A stretch of DNA of 64,000 bases. Origin: Rhizobium sp. CF080 (GTDB lineage Bacteria > Pseudomonadota > Alphaproteobacteria > Rhizobiales > Rhizobiaceae). The stretch is from contig NZ_AKKC02000004.1 in the NCBI RefSeq assembly GCF_000282095.2, positions 992,001 to 1,056,000 on the forward strand, in the 5' to 3' direction. Of this stretch, positions 52,742-61,325 are shown in pieces (position 1 is the stretch's first letter; each line of letters starts with the position of its first letter). The notes beneath the pieces are model-generated. The model saw only the letters and a list, made by a program, of their open reading frames with translations, searched no databases and was not told where the DNA came from. A program made the position numbers and the translations under genes.

Positions 52742-54490
52742 ATGAACCAGTTTACGCCGCATTCCGCCAGCCTTGGTGAGGCATGGGGGAGCGACGTCGT
52801 CGCCCAGACAATCCGCGCGCTCGGATATCGATACATTTCGCTGGTTCCCGGCGCGAGTTTCCGTGGCTTGCACGACAGTTTGGTCAATCATCTCGGCAAC
52901 AGCGATCCGAAGATGATCATCTGCCTGCACGAGGAGCATGCGGTGTCTATCGCCGACGGCTTTTCGCGTGTGGCCGACGAGCCCATGGCGGTTGCGCTGC
53001 ATTCCAATGTCGGGCTGATGCATGCGACCATGACAATCTTCAACGCCTGGTGCGATCGTCGCCCGATGCTGATCATCGGCGCCACCGGCCCGCTCGACGC
53101 GCACAAGCGGCGTCCTTGGATCGACTGGATCCATACCTCCCAGGACCAAGCTTCCATCATCCGGCCCTATATCAAATGGGACAATCTGCCGATCTCCGCT
53201 GAGGCGGCGGTAGAGGCGGTGCTGCGAGGCGACCAGATCGCCCGTACCGCACCTTACGGACCGGTCTATATCTGCCTTGATGCCGAAATGCAGGAGAGCG
53301 CCCTGGATCGTGAAGTGAAGGTGCCTGCGGTCGATCGCTTCCGGCCCGGAGCGGCGCCGGAAGCTTCTCAAGCCGATGTCCGCACGACATGCGACGCGCT
53401 CCGTGCGGCCCGCCTGCCGGTGCTGATGTTCGGTCGCGGCGCTCGCGGCCAGGCGGAATGGGATGCGCGTGTGCGCCTCGCTGAGGCGACCGGCGCGGTT
53501 GTGCTGACCACGACGCACAACGCATCTGTCTTCCCGACGGAGCACGAGGCCCATATCCTTCCTCCGGTCGGTGAAAAGCCGAATGAAGAGGAATCCCGCC
53601 TGATCGCCGAAGCCGATCTGATTGTCAGCTTCGACTGGCACGATCTGGCCGGTTTCCTGTCTGCGCGGCTCGGTTCCTCGCAGACGCAGACGCCGACTGC
53701 CGCTAAGGTCGTGCACTGCTCGCTCGATCGGTACGTCTCCAATGGCTGGAGCATGGATCACCAGAGCCTGCCGGCGGTGGATCTGCCGGTCCTTTCGCAG
53801 CCCGATCGTTTCGTGAGCCTGCTTCTTGCCGAGTTTGCCGACCAGGAGCCGCTACCCAAGCGCTATCCGGCGAACACGCCGCACTGGACCCTGGCCCCTG
53901 TGTCCGCGCCACCGACAAGCTTCAATGCGCAAGTCATGGCCTATACGATCGCCGAATTTGCAAAACATAACCCGATCACCTTTGCACGGCTTTCGTTCGG
54001 ATGGCCGCAACGTGCCTGCCGTTTTCGCTCACCGCTCGATTTCCTCGGTAAGGATGGCGGCGGGGCGGTTGGCACAGGCCCCGGCCATACGATTGGCGCG
54101 GCGCTTGCCCTGCGCGATAGTGGCCGCATCACCGTCGGTGTCATCGGCGATGGCGATTACCTGATGGGTGTCAATGCCCTATGGACGGCCGCGAACATGC
54201 GCATTCCGATGCTGATGGTCGTCGCCAACAATCGCTCCTACTACAATGACGAAGTGCATCAGGAGCGCATGGCGAGGCAGCGCGGCCGGCCGGTCGAAAA
54301 CAAATGGATCGGCCAGCGTTTGTCGGACCCGGCAGTGGATCTTGTGGCTATGGCAAAGGCACAGGGTTTTACAGGCGAAGGACCGGTCGAGTCCGCCGAA
54401 GCGCTGCGGGAAGCGTTCGAACGGGGATTGTCGATCGTTCGTGCTGGCGGCTGCCATGTCATCGATGCGTGGATAGAACCCGGCTATTGA
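52742..54490 (+). CDS. ThDP-dependent enzyme, benzoylformate decarboxylase/acetolactate synthase-like
   Basis: The 582-residue three-domain ThDP protein has catalytic glutamate E64 in LHEEHAVSIADG and the ThDP-Mg motif GDGDYLMGVNALW through VVANNRSYYND. It belongs to a decarboxylase-like branch distinct from the ThDP protein encoded at 3535. GGAG lies eight bases before ATG 52742. Position after the third TTT importer and near an aldehyde dehydrogenase fits decarboxylation or carbon-carbon cleavage of an imported 2-oxo acid. A terminator hairpin overlaps its stop codon. Confidence 0.86.
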   Translation: MNQFTPHSASLGEAWGSDVVAQTIRALGYRYISLVPGASFRGLHDSLVNHLGNSDPKMIICLHEEHAVSIADGFSRVADEPMAVALHSNVGLMHATMTIFNAWCDRRPMLIIGATGPLDAHKRRPWIDWIHTSQDQASIIRPYIKWDNLPISAEAAVEAVLRGDQIARTAPYGPVYICLDAEMQESALDREVKVPAVDRFRPGAAPEASQADVRTTCDALRAARLPVLMFGRGARGQAEWDARVRLAEATGAVVLTTTHNASVFPTEHEAHILPPVGEKPNEEESRLIAEADLIVSFDWHDLAGFLSARLGSSQTQTPTAAKVVHCSLDRYVSNGWSMDHQSLPAVDLPVLSQPDRFVSLLLAEFADQEPLPKRYPANTPHWTLAPVSAPPTSFNAQVMAYTIAEFAKHNPITFARLSFGWPQRACRFRSPLDFLGKDGGGAVGTGPGHTIGAALALRDSGRITVGVIGDGDYLMGVNALWTAANMRIPMLMVVANNRSYYNDEVHQERMARQRGRPVENKWIGQRLSDPAVDLVAMAKAQGFTGEGPVESAEALREAFERGLSIVRAGGCHVIDAWIEPGY

Positions 54491-54512
54491 GCCGGGCTCT
54501 CTTATTCTTCTT
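54479..54512 (+). terminator. Rho-independent terminator overlapping the ThDP gene stop
   Basis: Arms CCCGGCT (54479-54485) and AGCCGGG (54490-54496) with loop ATTG are followed by the T-rich CTCTCTTATTCTTCTT. It closes the plus-strand operon in the 20-base gap before the convergent aldolase gene. Confidence 0.75.
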
Positions 54513-55257
54513 ACCAGCCGTATTTCTCGCGCGCTTCGATGCGCCAGAGGTCCCAGGCGCGCATGCCCGCCGTTCGGTTCGGTTCGTCGGCAAGCTCGCC
54601 CTCTTCTGGGGTCAACGCCGCGATCTTGCCATCGGGCGCCAGCCCGTTCGTCCAATGCTGAATACGGGCGTTTACCTCGGTATAGATCGCCCGGAAGACG
54701 GCAATCTCCAGCGTTGGGCCACAGGCGACGGAACCGTGCGCCCGCATCAGCGCGACGTTCCGCTTGCCGAGGGTGCGAGCCAGCGCCTGACCCTTGGCGC
54801 AATCGCAGACGAGCATGTCTGTCGCGCCAAATTCCTGCGCGATGTCAAAGACCGGCACCTCCTCTGCGAGGAAGGCAGAGTTGTGGAACATCGCTCGCAT
54901 GGGGGTGGCAACCAGCGAAAAGGGAATGACCGACGGGGAGTGGCTATGGACGATGGCGTTCACGTCCGGCCGCGCCCGGTAGATTTCGCCGTGCAGGAAA
55001 CGCTCGATGAAACCGCGCGGCGCATCGGCCGAGCAGGGCTGGCTGTCGAGATCGTACTCGACGATATCCTTCGGCGTCACCAGCGCAGGCGCGAGCGACC
55101 GCGACATCAGGAAAAGTTCAGGATTCTCCGGATGCCGCATCGACGCGTGGCCGAAGCCGTCGACGACACCGTGATCGTAGAGAATGCGGCTCGCAGCTGC
55201 CAGATCGGCCAATCGCTCGGCTGAAACGGGGCCGGAGCCGGGCGGGGTCGTGTCCAT
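54511..55257 (-). CDS. Class II aldolase/adducin-family protein
   Basis: The 248-residue protein has the class II aldolase zinc-site pattern: HSHSPSVIPFS for two histidines and MRAHGSV for the third, with the family FLMSRSLAP and VNAIVHSH blocks. ATG 55257 follows TGGAGGAA; extra upstream codons are rejected. Members are aldolases, isomerases or aromatic decarboxylases (for example dihydroxyphthalate decarboxylase PhtC). Aromatic-acid neighbours make a decarboxylase or retro-aldol role plausible. A 44-codon relic of a related gene lies at 36340-36471. It is transcribed toward the ThDP gene and divergently from the dehydrogenase gene at 55502. Confidence 0.88.
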   Translation of the reverse strand: MDTTPPGSGPVSAERLADLAAASRILYDHGVVDGFGHASMRHPENPELFLMSRSLAPALVTPKDIVEYDLDSQPCSADAPRGFIERFLHGEIYRARPDVNAIVHSHSPSVIPFSLVATPMRAMFHNSAFLAEEVPVFDIAQEFGATDMLVCDCAKGQALARTLGKRNVALMRAHGSVACGPTLEIAVFRAIYTEVNARIQHWTNGLAPDGKIAALTPEEGELADEPNRTAGMRAWDLWRIEAREKYGW

Positions 55258-55501
55258 GAGGTTCCTCCAGTCGTTATGTTTGCGGCTCCCGGCATCATGA
55301 ACGGTGGAAACCGAAAACCGATGCAAAATCATGCTGAATCCCGGCGTCGTTCCCAATTCGAATTCGCTTCCGACGGATAAGTTCTGTGTGATTGCGGGTG
55401 CGGTAAATCCGGTCTACCTATGGACTTGCAAATGAGCCCAACAAACCGGTGCGCGCGTGGATGAGCATCCGGAAACCCCCGCGAAGGCCAGGAAGACAGG
55501 T

Positions 55502-56509
55502 ATGCGCGAGCTGAGAATCCGAGACCGATCCGCAGGGTTGCCGCCGGTCAGCCGGGTCGTCGTGCCGGCGGTGGCATTTGCGCAGCATCCCGGCTTGGTT
55601 GCACGGCTTGAGAAGAGCTATCCGGGCGCCAAGGTCAATGTGGAGGGCGGCATCTACTACCGCACCGAAGAGGAGACTATAGCTTACCTTCGCGGATATG
55701 ATGCGGCGATCATCTCCTTCGAGAAGATTACCCATCGTGTTCTTGCGGAACTTCCCGAACTGCGGGTCGTCTCGAAGCTCGGCGTTGGTCTCGATCAGAT
55801 CGATCCGATTGCCATGCGCCAGCACGGCGTGCGCCTCGGTTGGTCACCGGGCGTCAACAAGCGCGCTGTCGCCGAACTGGCGCTCTGTCTGGCGATTGCC
55901 GGCCTTCGGCATGTTTTCGAATGCAACCTTTCGATCAGGGCCGGTGAGCGTCCTCTAACACGTCTTGGCCGGCAGCTTAGCGGGCGGGTGGTTGGCGTGC
56001 ATGGAATGGGGGAGATCGGCCAGGAATTCGTGCGTCTTCTCCAGCCTTTCGGCTGTCGCGTTCTCGGCTGCGACATCAAGGACCGGTCGGATTTCTATGT
56101 CCATCACGGTGTGGAGGAAGTCGATTTCGAGGAACTTGCTGCCCGGTCCGAGGTCTTGTCGATTCATCTCAGCCTCAACCCGACAACGCGCAATTTATAC
56201 GATATAGACCGCATCAGAAGCCTCCGGCCCGATTGCGTGATGATCAACACGGCGCGCGGGGGCATTGTCGACGAGCGCGCGCTTTATCGGGCGTTGTCGG
56301 AGCGTTGGATCGCGGCGGCCGGCTTCGATGTTTTTGACGAGGAGCCAACACGTAACGACATGCTCGTCAACCTGCCCAACATGATCTCCACCCCGCACAT
56401 TGGTGCAGGGTCCGTGGAGGCCCGCTGGAACATGGGCGTCACGGCGATCGATGGGTTGACTGACAATTTCATCCCCGTGCCGGGAAAACACCCGTTCGAG
56501 TTTTTCTGA
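55502..56509 (+). CDS. D-isomer-specific 2-hydroxyacid dehydrogenase (phosphoglycerate-dehydrogenase-like)
   Basis: From ATG 55502 (335 residues, AGGA eight bases upstream) the protein has GMGEIG at 168-173 with the NAD-selecting acidic residue D191 (LGCDIK), catalytic arginine R252 (NTARGG), glutamate E281 (FDEEP) and histidine H299 (TPHIGAG). GTG 55457 would add 15 residues. It would interconvert a 2-oxo acid and a D-2-hydroxy acid with NAD(H), fitting the neighbouring ThDP 2-oxo-acid enzyme. Its last 41 bases overlap the 3' end of the convergent LysR gene. Confidence 0.86.
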   Translation: MRELRIRDRSAGLPPVSRVVVPAVAFAQHPGLVARLEKSYPGAKVNVEGGIYYRTEEETIAYLRGYDAAIISFEKITHRVLAELPELRVVSKLGVGLDQIDPIAMRQHGVRLGWSPGVNKRAVAELALCLAIAGLRHVFECNLSIRAGERPLTRLGRQLSGRVVGVHGMGEIGQEFVRLLQPFGCRVLGCDIKDRSDFYVHHGVEEVDFEELAARSEVLSIHLSLNPTTRNLYDIDRIRSLRPDCVMINTARGGIVDERALYRALSERWIAAAGFDVFDEEPTRNDMLVNLPNMISTPHIGAGSVEARWNMGVTAIDGLTDNFIPVPGKHPFEFF

Positions 56510-57752
56510 CGCCCGCCGGATCCATCTGCTCTTTCGGAGCCTGCCGGTCGAGATCGCCGGCTTCGCCGAGCAGCCGGAGTAGTTCCGTTTGGGCAGTTGT
56601 TGGCTGCCAATGTTTTCTCAGCGCAAGCCCGATCGGACGGCTGGCCTCGGGCAGATCGATCGGCAGCATTTTGATCGAGCCATGCCGTTCCTCATAATCG
56701 ATCTGCCTGCGTGAGACGAAGGCAATGCGGTCGCTCTCGACGAGGAAAGCGCGAAGCGAAACGTTGGAGCTGACCTCGACAAGACGTCTCGGCTCCATCA
56801 GGGCGCGGGAGCGGAAAACCTCATGAAAAATGGTGCGCGTCGGGGTTCCCATTGGTGGCACGACCCAAGGATAGCCGATGGTATCGGCGAGCGAAATGCT
56901 GTCATAGCGGCATAGCGGATGAGACGAGCGCACGGCGATGGACAGCGGATCGGTGAAAAGTTCACGCTCCTCGATGTCGTTCGGCACCGAACCGTTGCGC
57001 AGGGCGCCGACAACCACGTCGATATCGCCGCTTCTCAAGCCGGAAATCAGCGATGTGTAAGGGCCCTCGGTAATCCTGACTCGGACATCCGGATAGGTCC
57101 GGAGCAGCGCGGTGACGGCGCGCGGGACGAGGTCGACGCGCGCAAGCGGCATTGCACCGATGACGATTCGACCCGTCTTGTATCCTCGCAGGTTCTCTAT
57201 TTCGTCGGCAGCCAGCTCGATTTCACGGATCGCAAGCTTCGCCCCTCTGACCAGGCTTTCGCCTGCCATCGTCAGCGCGGAGGACCGACTGGATTGCACG
57301 AAAAGGCGGGTGCCAACCGAGCGCTCGAGCGCCATCACCGTCCGTTGGATCGACAGAAGCGATATGCCGAGGGCTTCGGCCCCGAATTCAAGATTGTTGG
57401 ATTCACTAAAAACGGTCAGGACCCGGAACTGGGCGTTCGTGATCAAATTAAGAGGATCGCGCGGCGGGCTCGATTTTCCATCGGCCGCCGCTTCAGAGAT
57501 GCATCTGGCCAGAATGTCCAGGGCCCGGTCGACCCGGTTCAGGAAAATACGCCCGAACTCGGAGCAGAACATGCCCGTGCTGGTACGGTCGAAGAAGGAA
57601 ACTTTGAACTCCTTCTCCAGCTTCGTCACAGCCTGCGTCACCGCCGGCTGGGACAGACATATCTCCACCGCCGCCCGCTTGACGCTGTTGTAGCGCGCAG
57701 TCAGGCTGAAGGCACGCAAGTGCCGCAGATTAAGAACCGATTGAAGCGACAA
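56469..57752 (-). CDS. LysR-family regulator with two tandem helix-turn-helix domains
   Basis: The 427-residue protein is about 110 residues longer than ordinary LysR proteins. Residues about 8-65 form one winged HTH (LNLRHLRAFSLTARYNSVKR, SQPAVTQAVTKLEKEFKVSF) and about 100-155 a second, more divergent one (LITNAQFRVLTVFSESNNLE, LSIQRTVMALERSVG). A full effector-binding domain follows (TGRIVIGAMPLARVDLVP onwards). Tandem-HTH LysR proteins form a recognised minority of the family. It is convergent with the 2-hydroxyacid dehydrogenase gene, overlapping by 41 bases, and divergent from the sulfur operon. Confidence 0.88.
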   Translation of the reverse strand: MSLQSVLNLRHLRAFSLTARYNSVKRAAVEICLSQPAVTQAVTKLEKEFKVSFFDRTSTGMFCSEFGRIFLNRVDRALDILARCISEAAADGKSSPPRDPLNLITNAQFRVLTVFSESNNLEFGAEALGISLLSIQRTVMALERSVGTRLFVQSSRSSALTMAGESLVRGAKLAIREIELAADEIENLRGYKTGRIVIGAMPLARVDLVPRAVTALLRTYPDVRVRITEGPYTSLISGLRSGDIDVVVGALRNGSVPNDIEERELFTDPLSIAVRSSHPLCRYDSISLADTIGYPWVVPPMGTPTRTIFHEVFRSRALMEPRRLVEVSSNVSLRAFLVESDRIAFVSRRQIDYEERHGSIKMLPIDLPEASRPIGLALRKHWQPTTAQTELLRLLGEAGDLDRQAPKEQMDPAGVRKTRTGVFPARG

Positions 57753-57870
57753 CGCCTCACTCCCACACTCCCAATGCCGTCAAGCTAACATTGATGCCGG
57801 ACAGGGCCTAACCCTAATTTGCGAACTCTTCCGTTTGTAAAACTTCTGCCCTCAGCAGTTTCAGGCGAGC

Positions 57871-57911
57871 TTGAAACTCATAACATTATATAATATATTA
57901 AATTATATAAT
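57871..57911 (+). promoter_or_regulatory. Promoter with BigR-type AT-rich operator
   Basis: TTGAAA (57871-57876) and TATATT (57894-57899) are 17 bases apart. The operator consists of two copies of the self-palindromic ATTATATAAT (57885-57894 and 57902-57911) separated by ATATTAA, covering the -10 box. AT-rich inverted repeats of this kind are the known target of BigR, whose gene lies in the same operon, so autoregulated repression is expected. Confidence 0.8.
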
Positions 57912-57934
57912 GAATATCTGAAGAGGATGAGTTG

Positions 57935-59233
57935 ATGACCATCACCCGGATAAACGACAAGTTCTCCGTAATGCCGCAACCTGCTCCAGGGGAATTCCAG
58001 TCACTGGCGGGCAGCGGCTTCAAAACCCTGATCAATGCCCGGCCTGACGGCGAGGAGGCAGGACAGCCCGGCACCAGGGCCGAGGAAAAAGCCGCGGAAC
58101 GCGCGGGTATGTCCTATAACTTCATACCCGTCACCGTCGCCACCATCACCGAAGCGGACGTGCAGGCATTTCAGCGTGCCCTTCAGTCATCCGAGGGCTC
58201 GGTAGTCGCGCACTGCAAGACCGGGACACGGGCCTTGATCCTCCATGTCATTGGCGAGGTTCTCGACGGCAACATGAAGCTGGAGGATGTCGCGTCTTTT
58301 GGGGCCGCTCATGCCGCCGACCTGTCGCCGGCGACCGACTGGCTGCAGAGGTATTTCGCACGCCGTCCAACCGTAAAAGGCTTCTTCGACAAGCGCACCT
58401 GGAGCGTCCAGTACGTTGTCTCCGATCCCGCCACAGGAAAGTGTGCGATCGTCGATCCCGTGCTTGATTTCGATGAGCTGGCCGGTGCGACTGCGACGAT
58501 CAGTGCGGATGCAATCCTCGAATATATCAGGGAGAGGGACCTGACGGTCGAGTGGATCCTGGATACGCATCCCCATGCCGATCACTTTTCCGCCGCCCAT
58601 TATCTGAAGGGAAAGACGGGTGCTCCAAGCGCCATCGGCGAGCGGGTGGTGGATGTTCAAAAGCTCTGGAAAGACATCTACAACTGGCCTGAACTTGCGA
58701 CAGATGGATCACAATGGGACCGGCTCTTCGCTCACGGCGAAACCTTCAAGCTAGGGTCGATCGATGCGAAGGTGATGTTCTCGCCGGGCCACACGCTGGC
58801 TTCCATCACCTATGTGATCGGTAACGCAGCTTTCGTGCACGACACGGTGTTCATGCCGGACAGCGGCACGGCGCGTGCGGATTTTCCAGGCGGCGACGCG
58901 CGGATGCTCTGGAGGTCAATCCAGGAAATACTGGCGCTCCCGGACGAGACGAGGATCTTCACCGGGCATGACTACCAGCCGCAACGGCGCTCTCCCCGCT
59001 GGGAGTCCACCGTCTCCGAGCAGAAGCGGGCGAACCCTCATCTGGCGGGGGTGTCCGAGGACGAATTCGTGAAACTGCGCATGGAAAGAGATAAGACGCT
59101 TCCGATGCCGAAGCTCATCCTGCATGCGCTCCAGGTGAATGTCCGCGGCGGACGTCTTCCAGAACCGGAGGCGAACGGCAAGCGCTATCTCAAACTCCCA
59201 TTGAACGCGCTCGGAGGAGCCGCATGGTCATGA
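57935..59233 (+). CDS. blh: Bifunctional sulfurtransferase/sulfur dioxygenase Blh
   Basis: The 432-residue protein has an N-terminal Blh (DUF442) phosphatase-like domain with the Cys loop HCKTGTRA (C94) acting as rhodanese. The C-terminal ETHE1-like metallo-beta-lactamase domain has THPHADH at 211-217, SPGHTLAS, HDTVF and TGHDY as metal ligands. Together they move sulfane sulfur from persulfides and oxidise glutathione persulfide to sulfite, protecting from sulfide. ATG 57935 follows GAGGATGAG. It is first in the operon with bigR and two YeeE/YedE genes, the arrangement known from Agrobacterium and Xylella. Confidence 0.92.
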   Translation: MTITRINDKFSVMPQPAPGEFQSLAGSGFKTLINARPDGEEAGQPGTRAEEKAAERAGMSYNFIPVTVATITEADVQAFQRALQSSEGSVVAHCKTGTRALILHVIGEVLDGNMKLEDVASFGAAHAADLSPATDWLQRYFARRPTVKGFFDKRTWSVQYVVSDPATGKCAIVDPVLDFDELAGATATISADAILEYIRERDLTVEWILDTHPHADHFSAAHYLKGKTGAPSAIGERVVDVQKLWKDIYNWPELATDGSQWDRLFAHGETFKLGSIDAKVMFSPGHTLASITYVIGNAAFVHDTVFMPDSGTARADFPGGDARMLWRSIQEILALPDETRIFTGHDYQPQRRSPRWESTVSEQKRANPHLAGVSEDEFVKLRMERDKTLPMPKLILHALQVNVRGGRLPEPEANGKRYLKLPLNALGGAAWS

Positions 59234-59571
59234 CCGCGGGCATCAGGGAGGCGGCGAAGGAATCGATGACATCGCAGGATATGACGGCGCGCGCGGCGGA
59301 GGTCTCGAGCCTGCTCAAGACCCTCGCACATCCGGGAAGGTTGATGTTGGTCTGCACGCTTGTGGACGGCGAATTCTCGGTGAGCGCGCTAGAGGCGAAG
59401 ACGGACATTCACCAGCCGCATCTGTCGCAGCACCTGACATGGCTTCGCGAGGCGCGGATCGTCGCGACCCGCCGCGAGGGCAAGCAGATATTCTACAGCC
59501 TGACGGAGGAGAAGGCGGCGCAACTCGTCAATGCGCTCCATAGGATTTTCTGCAAGGGGGACGGGCAATGA
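59224..59571 (+). CDS. bigR: ArsR-family persulfide-sensing repressor BigR
   Basis: The 115-residue winged-helix ArsR protein has the two redox cysteines of BigR/SqrR: C44 in MLVCTLVDGE and C110 in IFCKGDG, which form a di- or tetrasulfide on exposure to persulfide and release DNA. The recognition helix lies in HQPHLSQHLTWLR. It overlaps the 3' end of blh by ten bases. A later ATG could be the true start, since the first 20 residues are poorly conserved. Confidence 0.92.
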   Translation: MVMTAGIREAAKESMTSQDMTARAAEVSSLLKTLAHPGRLMLVCTLVDGEFSVSALEAKTDIHQPHLSQHLTWLREARIVATRREGKQIFYSLTEEKAAQLVNALHRIFCKGDGQ

Positions 59572-59978
59572 CACCCTATCTCCCATCGCTTCTGGGCGGT
59601 ATGCTGATCGGCTTGTCGGCCGCCATGTTGCTCCTTCTCAACGGACGGATTGCAGGGATCAGCGGAATTGTCGGTCGCCTTACCCAAGGAGCGAACGTGT
59701 CGACGAACCTCCCATTCGTCGCAGGTCTGGCGTTGGGTCCGATCGTTTTTCTGTTCGCCTTCGGTCATTGGCCTGACGTGCAGATAACTGCAGGCTGGCC
59801 CTTGATCGTCGTTGCCGGCCTGCTGGTCGGGTTTGGTTCGCGAATGGGCTCTGGCTGCACAAGCGGCCACGGCGTTTTGGGCCTTGCCCGTCTTTCACCG
59901 AGATCGGCCGTCGCCGTTGCGACCTTTCTCACGACAGGCGTGGTGTCAGTGGCCATGATGAGAGGAGCAGGCCTATGA
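59568..59978 (+). CDS. YeeE/YedE-family membrane protein (PmpA-like)
   Basis: The 136-residue protein has four hydrophobic segments and the family's cysteine signature [20 protein letters not shown]. YeeE/YedE proteins transport thiosulfate or other sulfur compounds; the split pair in this operon corresponds to PmpA/PmpB, proposed to move sulfur species. The start overlaps bigR (ATGA) and the stop overlaps the next gene (ATGA), indicating obligatory co-expression. Confidence 0.9.
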   Translation: MTPYLPSLLGGMLIGLSAAMLLLLNGRIAGISGIVGRLTQGANVSTNLPFVAGLALGPIVFLFAFGHWPDVQITAGWPLIVVAGLLVGFGSRMGSGCTSGHGVLGLARLSPRSAVAVATFLTTGVVSVAMMRGAGL

Positions 59979-60409
59979 CGCGACAACTTTTGCAGACTGT
60001 TGCTGCGCTTGTATCCGGAACGGTCTTCGGCTTCGGTCTGGCCCTGTCAGGCATGCTGGACCCTACACGGGTCCAGGGGTTCCTGGACATCTTCGGAGCA
60101 TGGGATCCGAGTCTCGTCTTCGTCCTCGGCGGAGCCGTGTTGGTCGCGTTTATGGGCATCCAGATCATGGATAGAATGGCCCGACCAACCTTCGATGACA
60201 CTTTCCACGTGCCTGCAAAAAGGGAGATCGACGCACCGCTGGTAATTGGCTCGGCGCTCTTCGGCCTCGGCTGGGGCATCGGCGGTTTCTGTCCAGGTCC
60301 GGCCATAGCGTCATTGTCGGTCGGTCTTGGCCAATCCTTCCTGTTCGTGGCCGCCATGCTCGTCGGGATGACCATCCATGATCGGATGTGGTCCAGGCGA
60401 GGACGCTAA
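59975..60409 (+). CDS. YeeE/YedE-family membrane protein (PmpB-like)
   Basis: The 144-residue second half of the split transporter starts with [20 protein letters not shown] and ends with [14 protein letters not shown], the second conserved cysteine motif. Several hydrophobic segments fit pairing with the preceding subunit. It is the last gene of the sulfur operon; 305 bases without genes follow. Confidence 0.9.
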   Translation: MTRQLLQTVAALVSGTVFGFGLALSGMLDPTRVQGFLDIFGAWDPSLVFVLGGAVLVAFMGIQIMDRMARPTFDDTFHVPAKREIDAPLVIGSALFGLGWGIGGFCPGPAIASLSVGLGQSFLFVAAMLVGMTIHDRMWSRRGR

Positions 60410-60714
60410 CTGTGGCGATCGCGACACGACCGTCGGTTAAATAGATTGTTGTGGTACGGAGCCCATCGTCCTCTAAAGCCGTCAAAAGCCAGATTGTCGT
60501 GTAATATTCATGACTTGAATTCTCATGTTTTTAGCCGAGGTATCTGCGATTTGGATTTGTCGTAAACGGCTGCTGTTGCATGAAATTTTCGATCTGCGTA
60601 AGGCTGTCGGTGAGGGCCATTTGTAGCGAGCAGAAGAATGAAAGCGGCCGAGACCAGATTTGCGGGTATCTCTTCTGAAGGTTTCTGTCCTCCAGGGATC
60701 AAGGAACCCACACC
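60410..60714. promoter_or_regulatory. Intergenic region ahead of fecI-like gene
   Basis: This 305-base stretch holds no gene. It contains the IRO box listed separately at 60511-60525, an AT-rich segment around 60490-60530 with a candidate -10 TAATAT at 60502-60507, and an AAGGAA ribosome site before the sigma-factor gene. Short frames on both strands have no recognisable product. Confidence 0.6.
60511..60525. promoter_or_regulatory. RirA IRO box
   Basis: TGA-CTTGAATTC-TCA at 60511-60525 is an exact TGA-N9-TCA IRO motif, with symmetry extending one pair further on each side (CATGA/TCATG, 60509-60527). RirA is the Fe-S iron-responsive repressor of rhizobia. The site lies 190 bases upstream of the fecI-like gene and next to an AT-rich candidate promoter, implying induction on iron starvation. 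Confidence 0.72.
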
Positions 60715-61263
60715 ATGCACGCTGTGAATTCACCTGCCGACCAGACGGATGTGGACTATCAGGATCTTCTGAATCGCGCGATCGAAGCTCATTACAACGA
60801 TATTAAGGCCGCGGTTCGCCGGCAAGGGCACAGCCGCATATCCGCCGCGGATCTTGTTCACGATCTCTACGTCAAGCTGGCTTCCAAACCGGAGGTGCTT
60901 GAGGGAAAACATTCCCTGAGCGCTTTCCTGTGCCGTACGGCCATCAATCTGGGCATCGATCGGCTACGCCGAAGCCGCTTCGAGCAGAATCTGTTTTCGG
61001 GCTCCGAAACCGAAGCTCTCGCGGTTGCCGCCGACGCTGCCGCGCCAGATTACCGGCTTGATGTCGAGGCGCGGCTGGCGGTCTTACGGTCTGCGATCGC
61101 CGAACTGCCGGAAAAGCGTCGGGCGGTCTTCATCCTGCATCGCCTGCATCATCGCTCGCCGGATCAGATCGCCGTGGAGATGGGCATCACGCGCAACATG
61201 GTCGATCGGCACCTCCGGCGGGCGCTTGCCCATTGCCTCGATCGGCTTTTCGAAATGGAGTAG
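60715..61263 (+). CDS. ECF sigma factor, FecI-like
   Basis: The 182-residue protein has region 2 (LVHDLYVKLA, SAFLCRTAINLGIDRLRR) and region 4 (AIAELPEKRRAVFILHRLHH, PDQIAVEMGITRNMVDRHLR) of FecI-type ECF sigma factors. It is followed 62 bases later by a FecR-like anti-sigma gene and a TonB transducer gene, the usual iron-uptake cell-surface signalling trio. The sigma factor should direct transcription of the receptor gene when ligand is bound outside. Confidence 0.9.
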   Translation: MHAVNSPADQTDVDYQDLLNRAIEAHYNDIKAAVRRQGHSRISAADLVHDLYVKLASKPEVLEGKHSLSAFLCRTAINLGIDRLRRSRFEQNLFSGSETEALAVAADAAAPDYRLDVEARLAVLRSAIAELPEKRRAVFILHRLHHRSPDQIAVEMGITRNMVDRHLRRALAHCLDRLFEME

Positions 61264-61325
61264 GTCCCGTATAAGCGCTCTCGTTCGTCTAGACGATAGA
61301 GCCGTAATACGAGGTCGGGGCAGAG

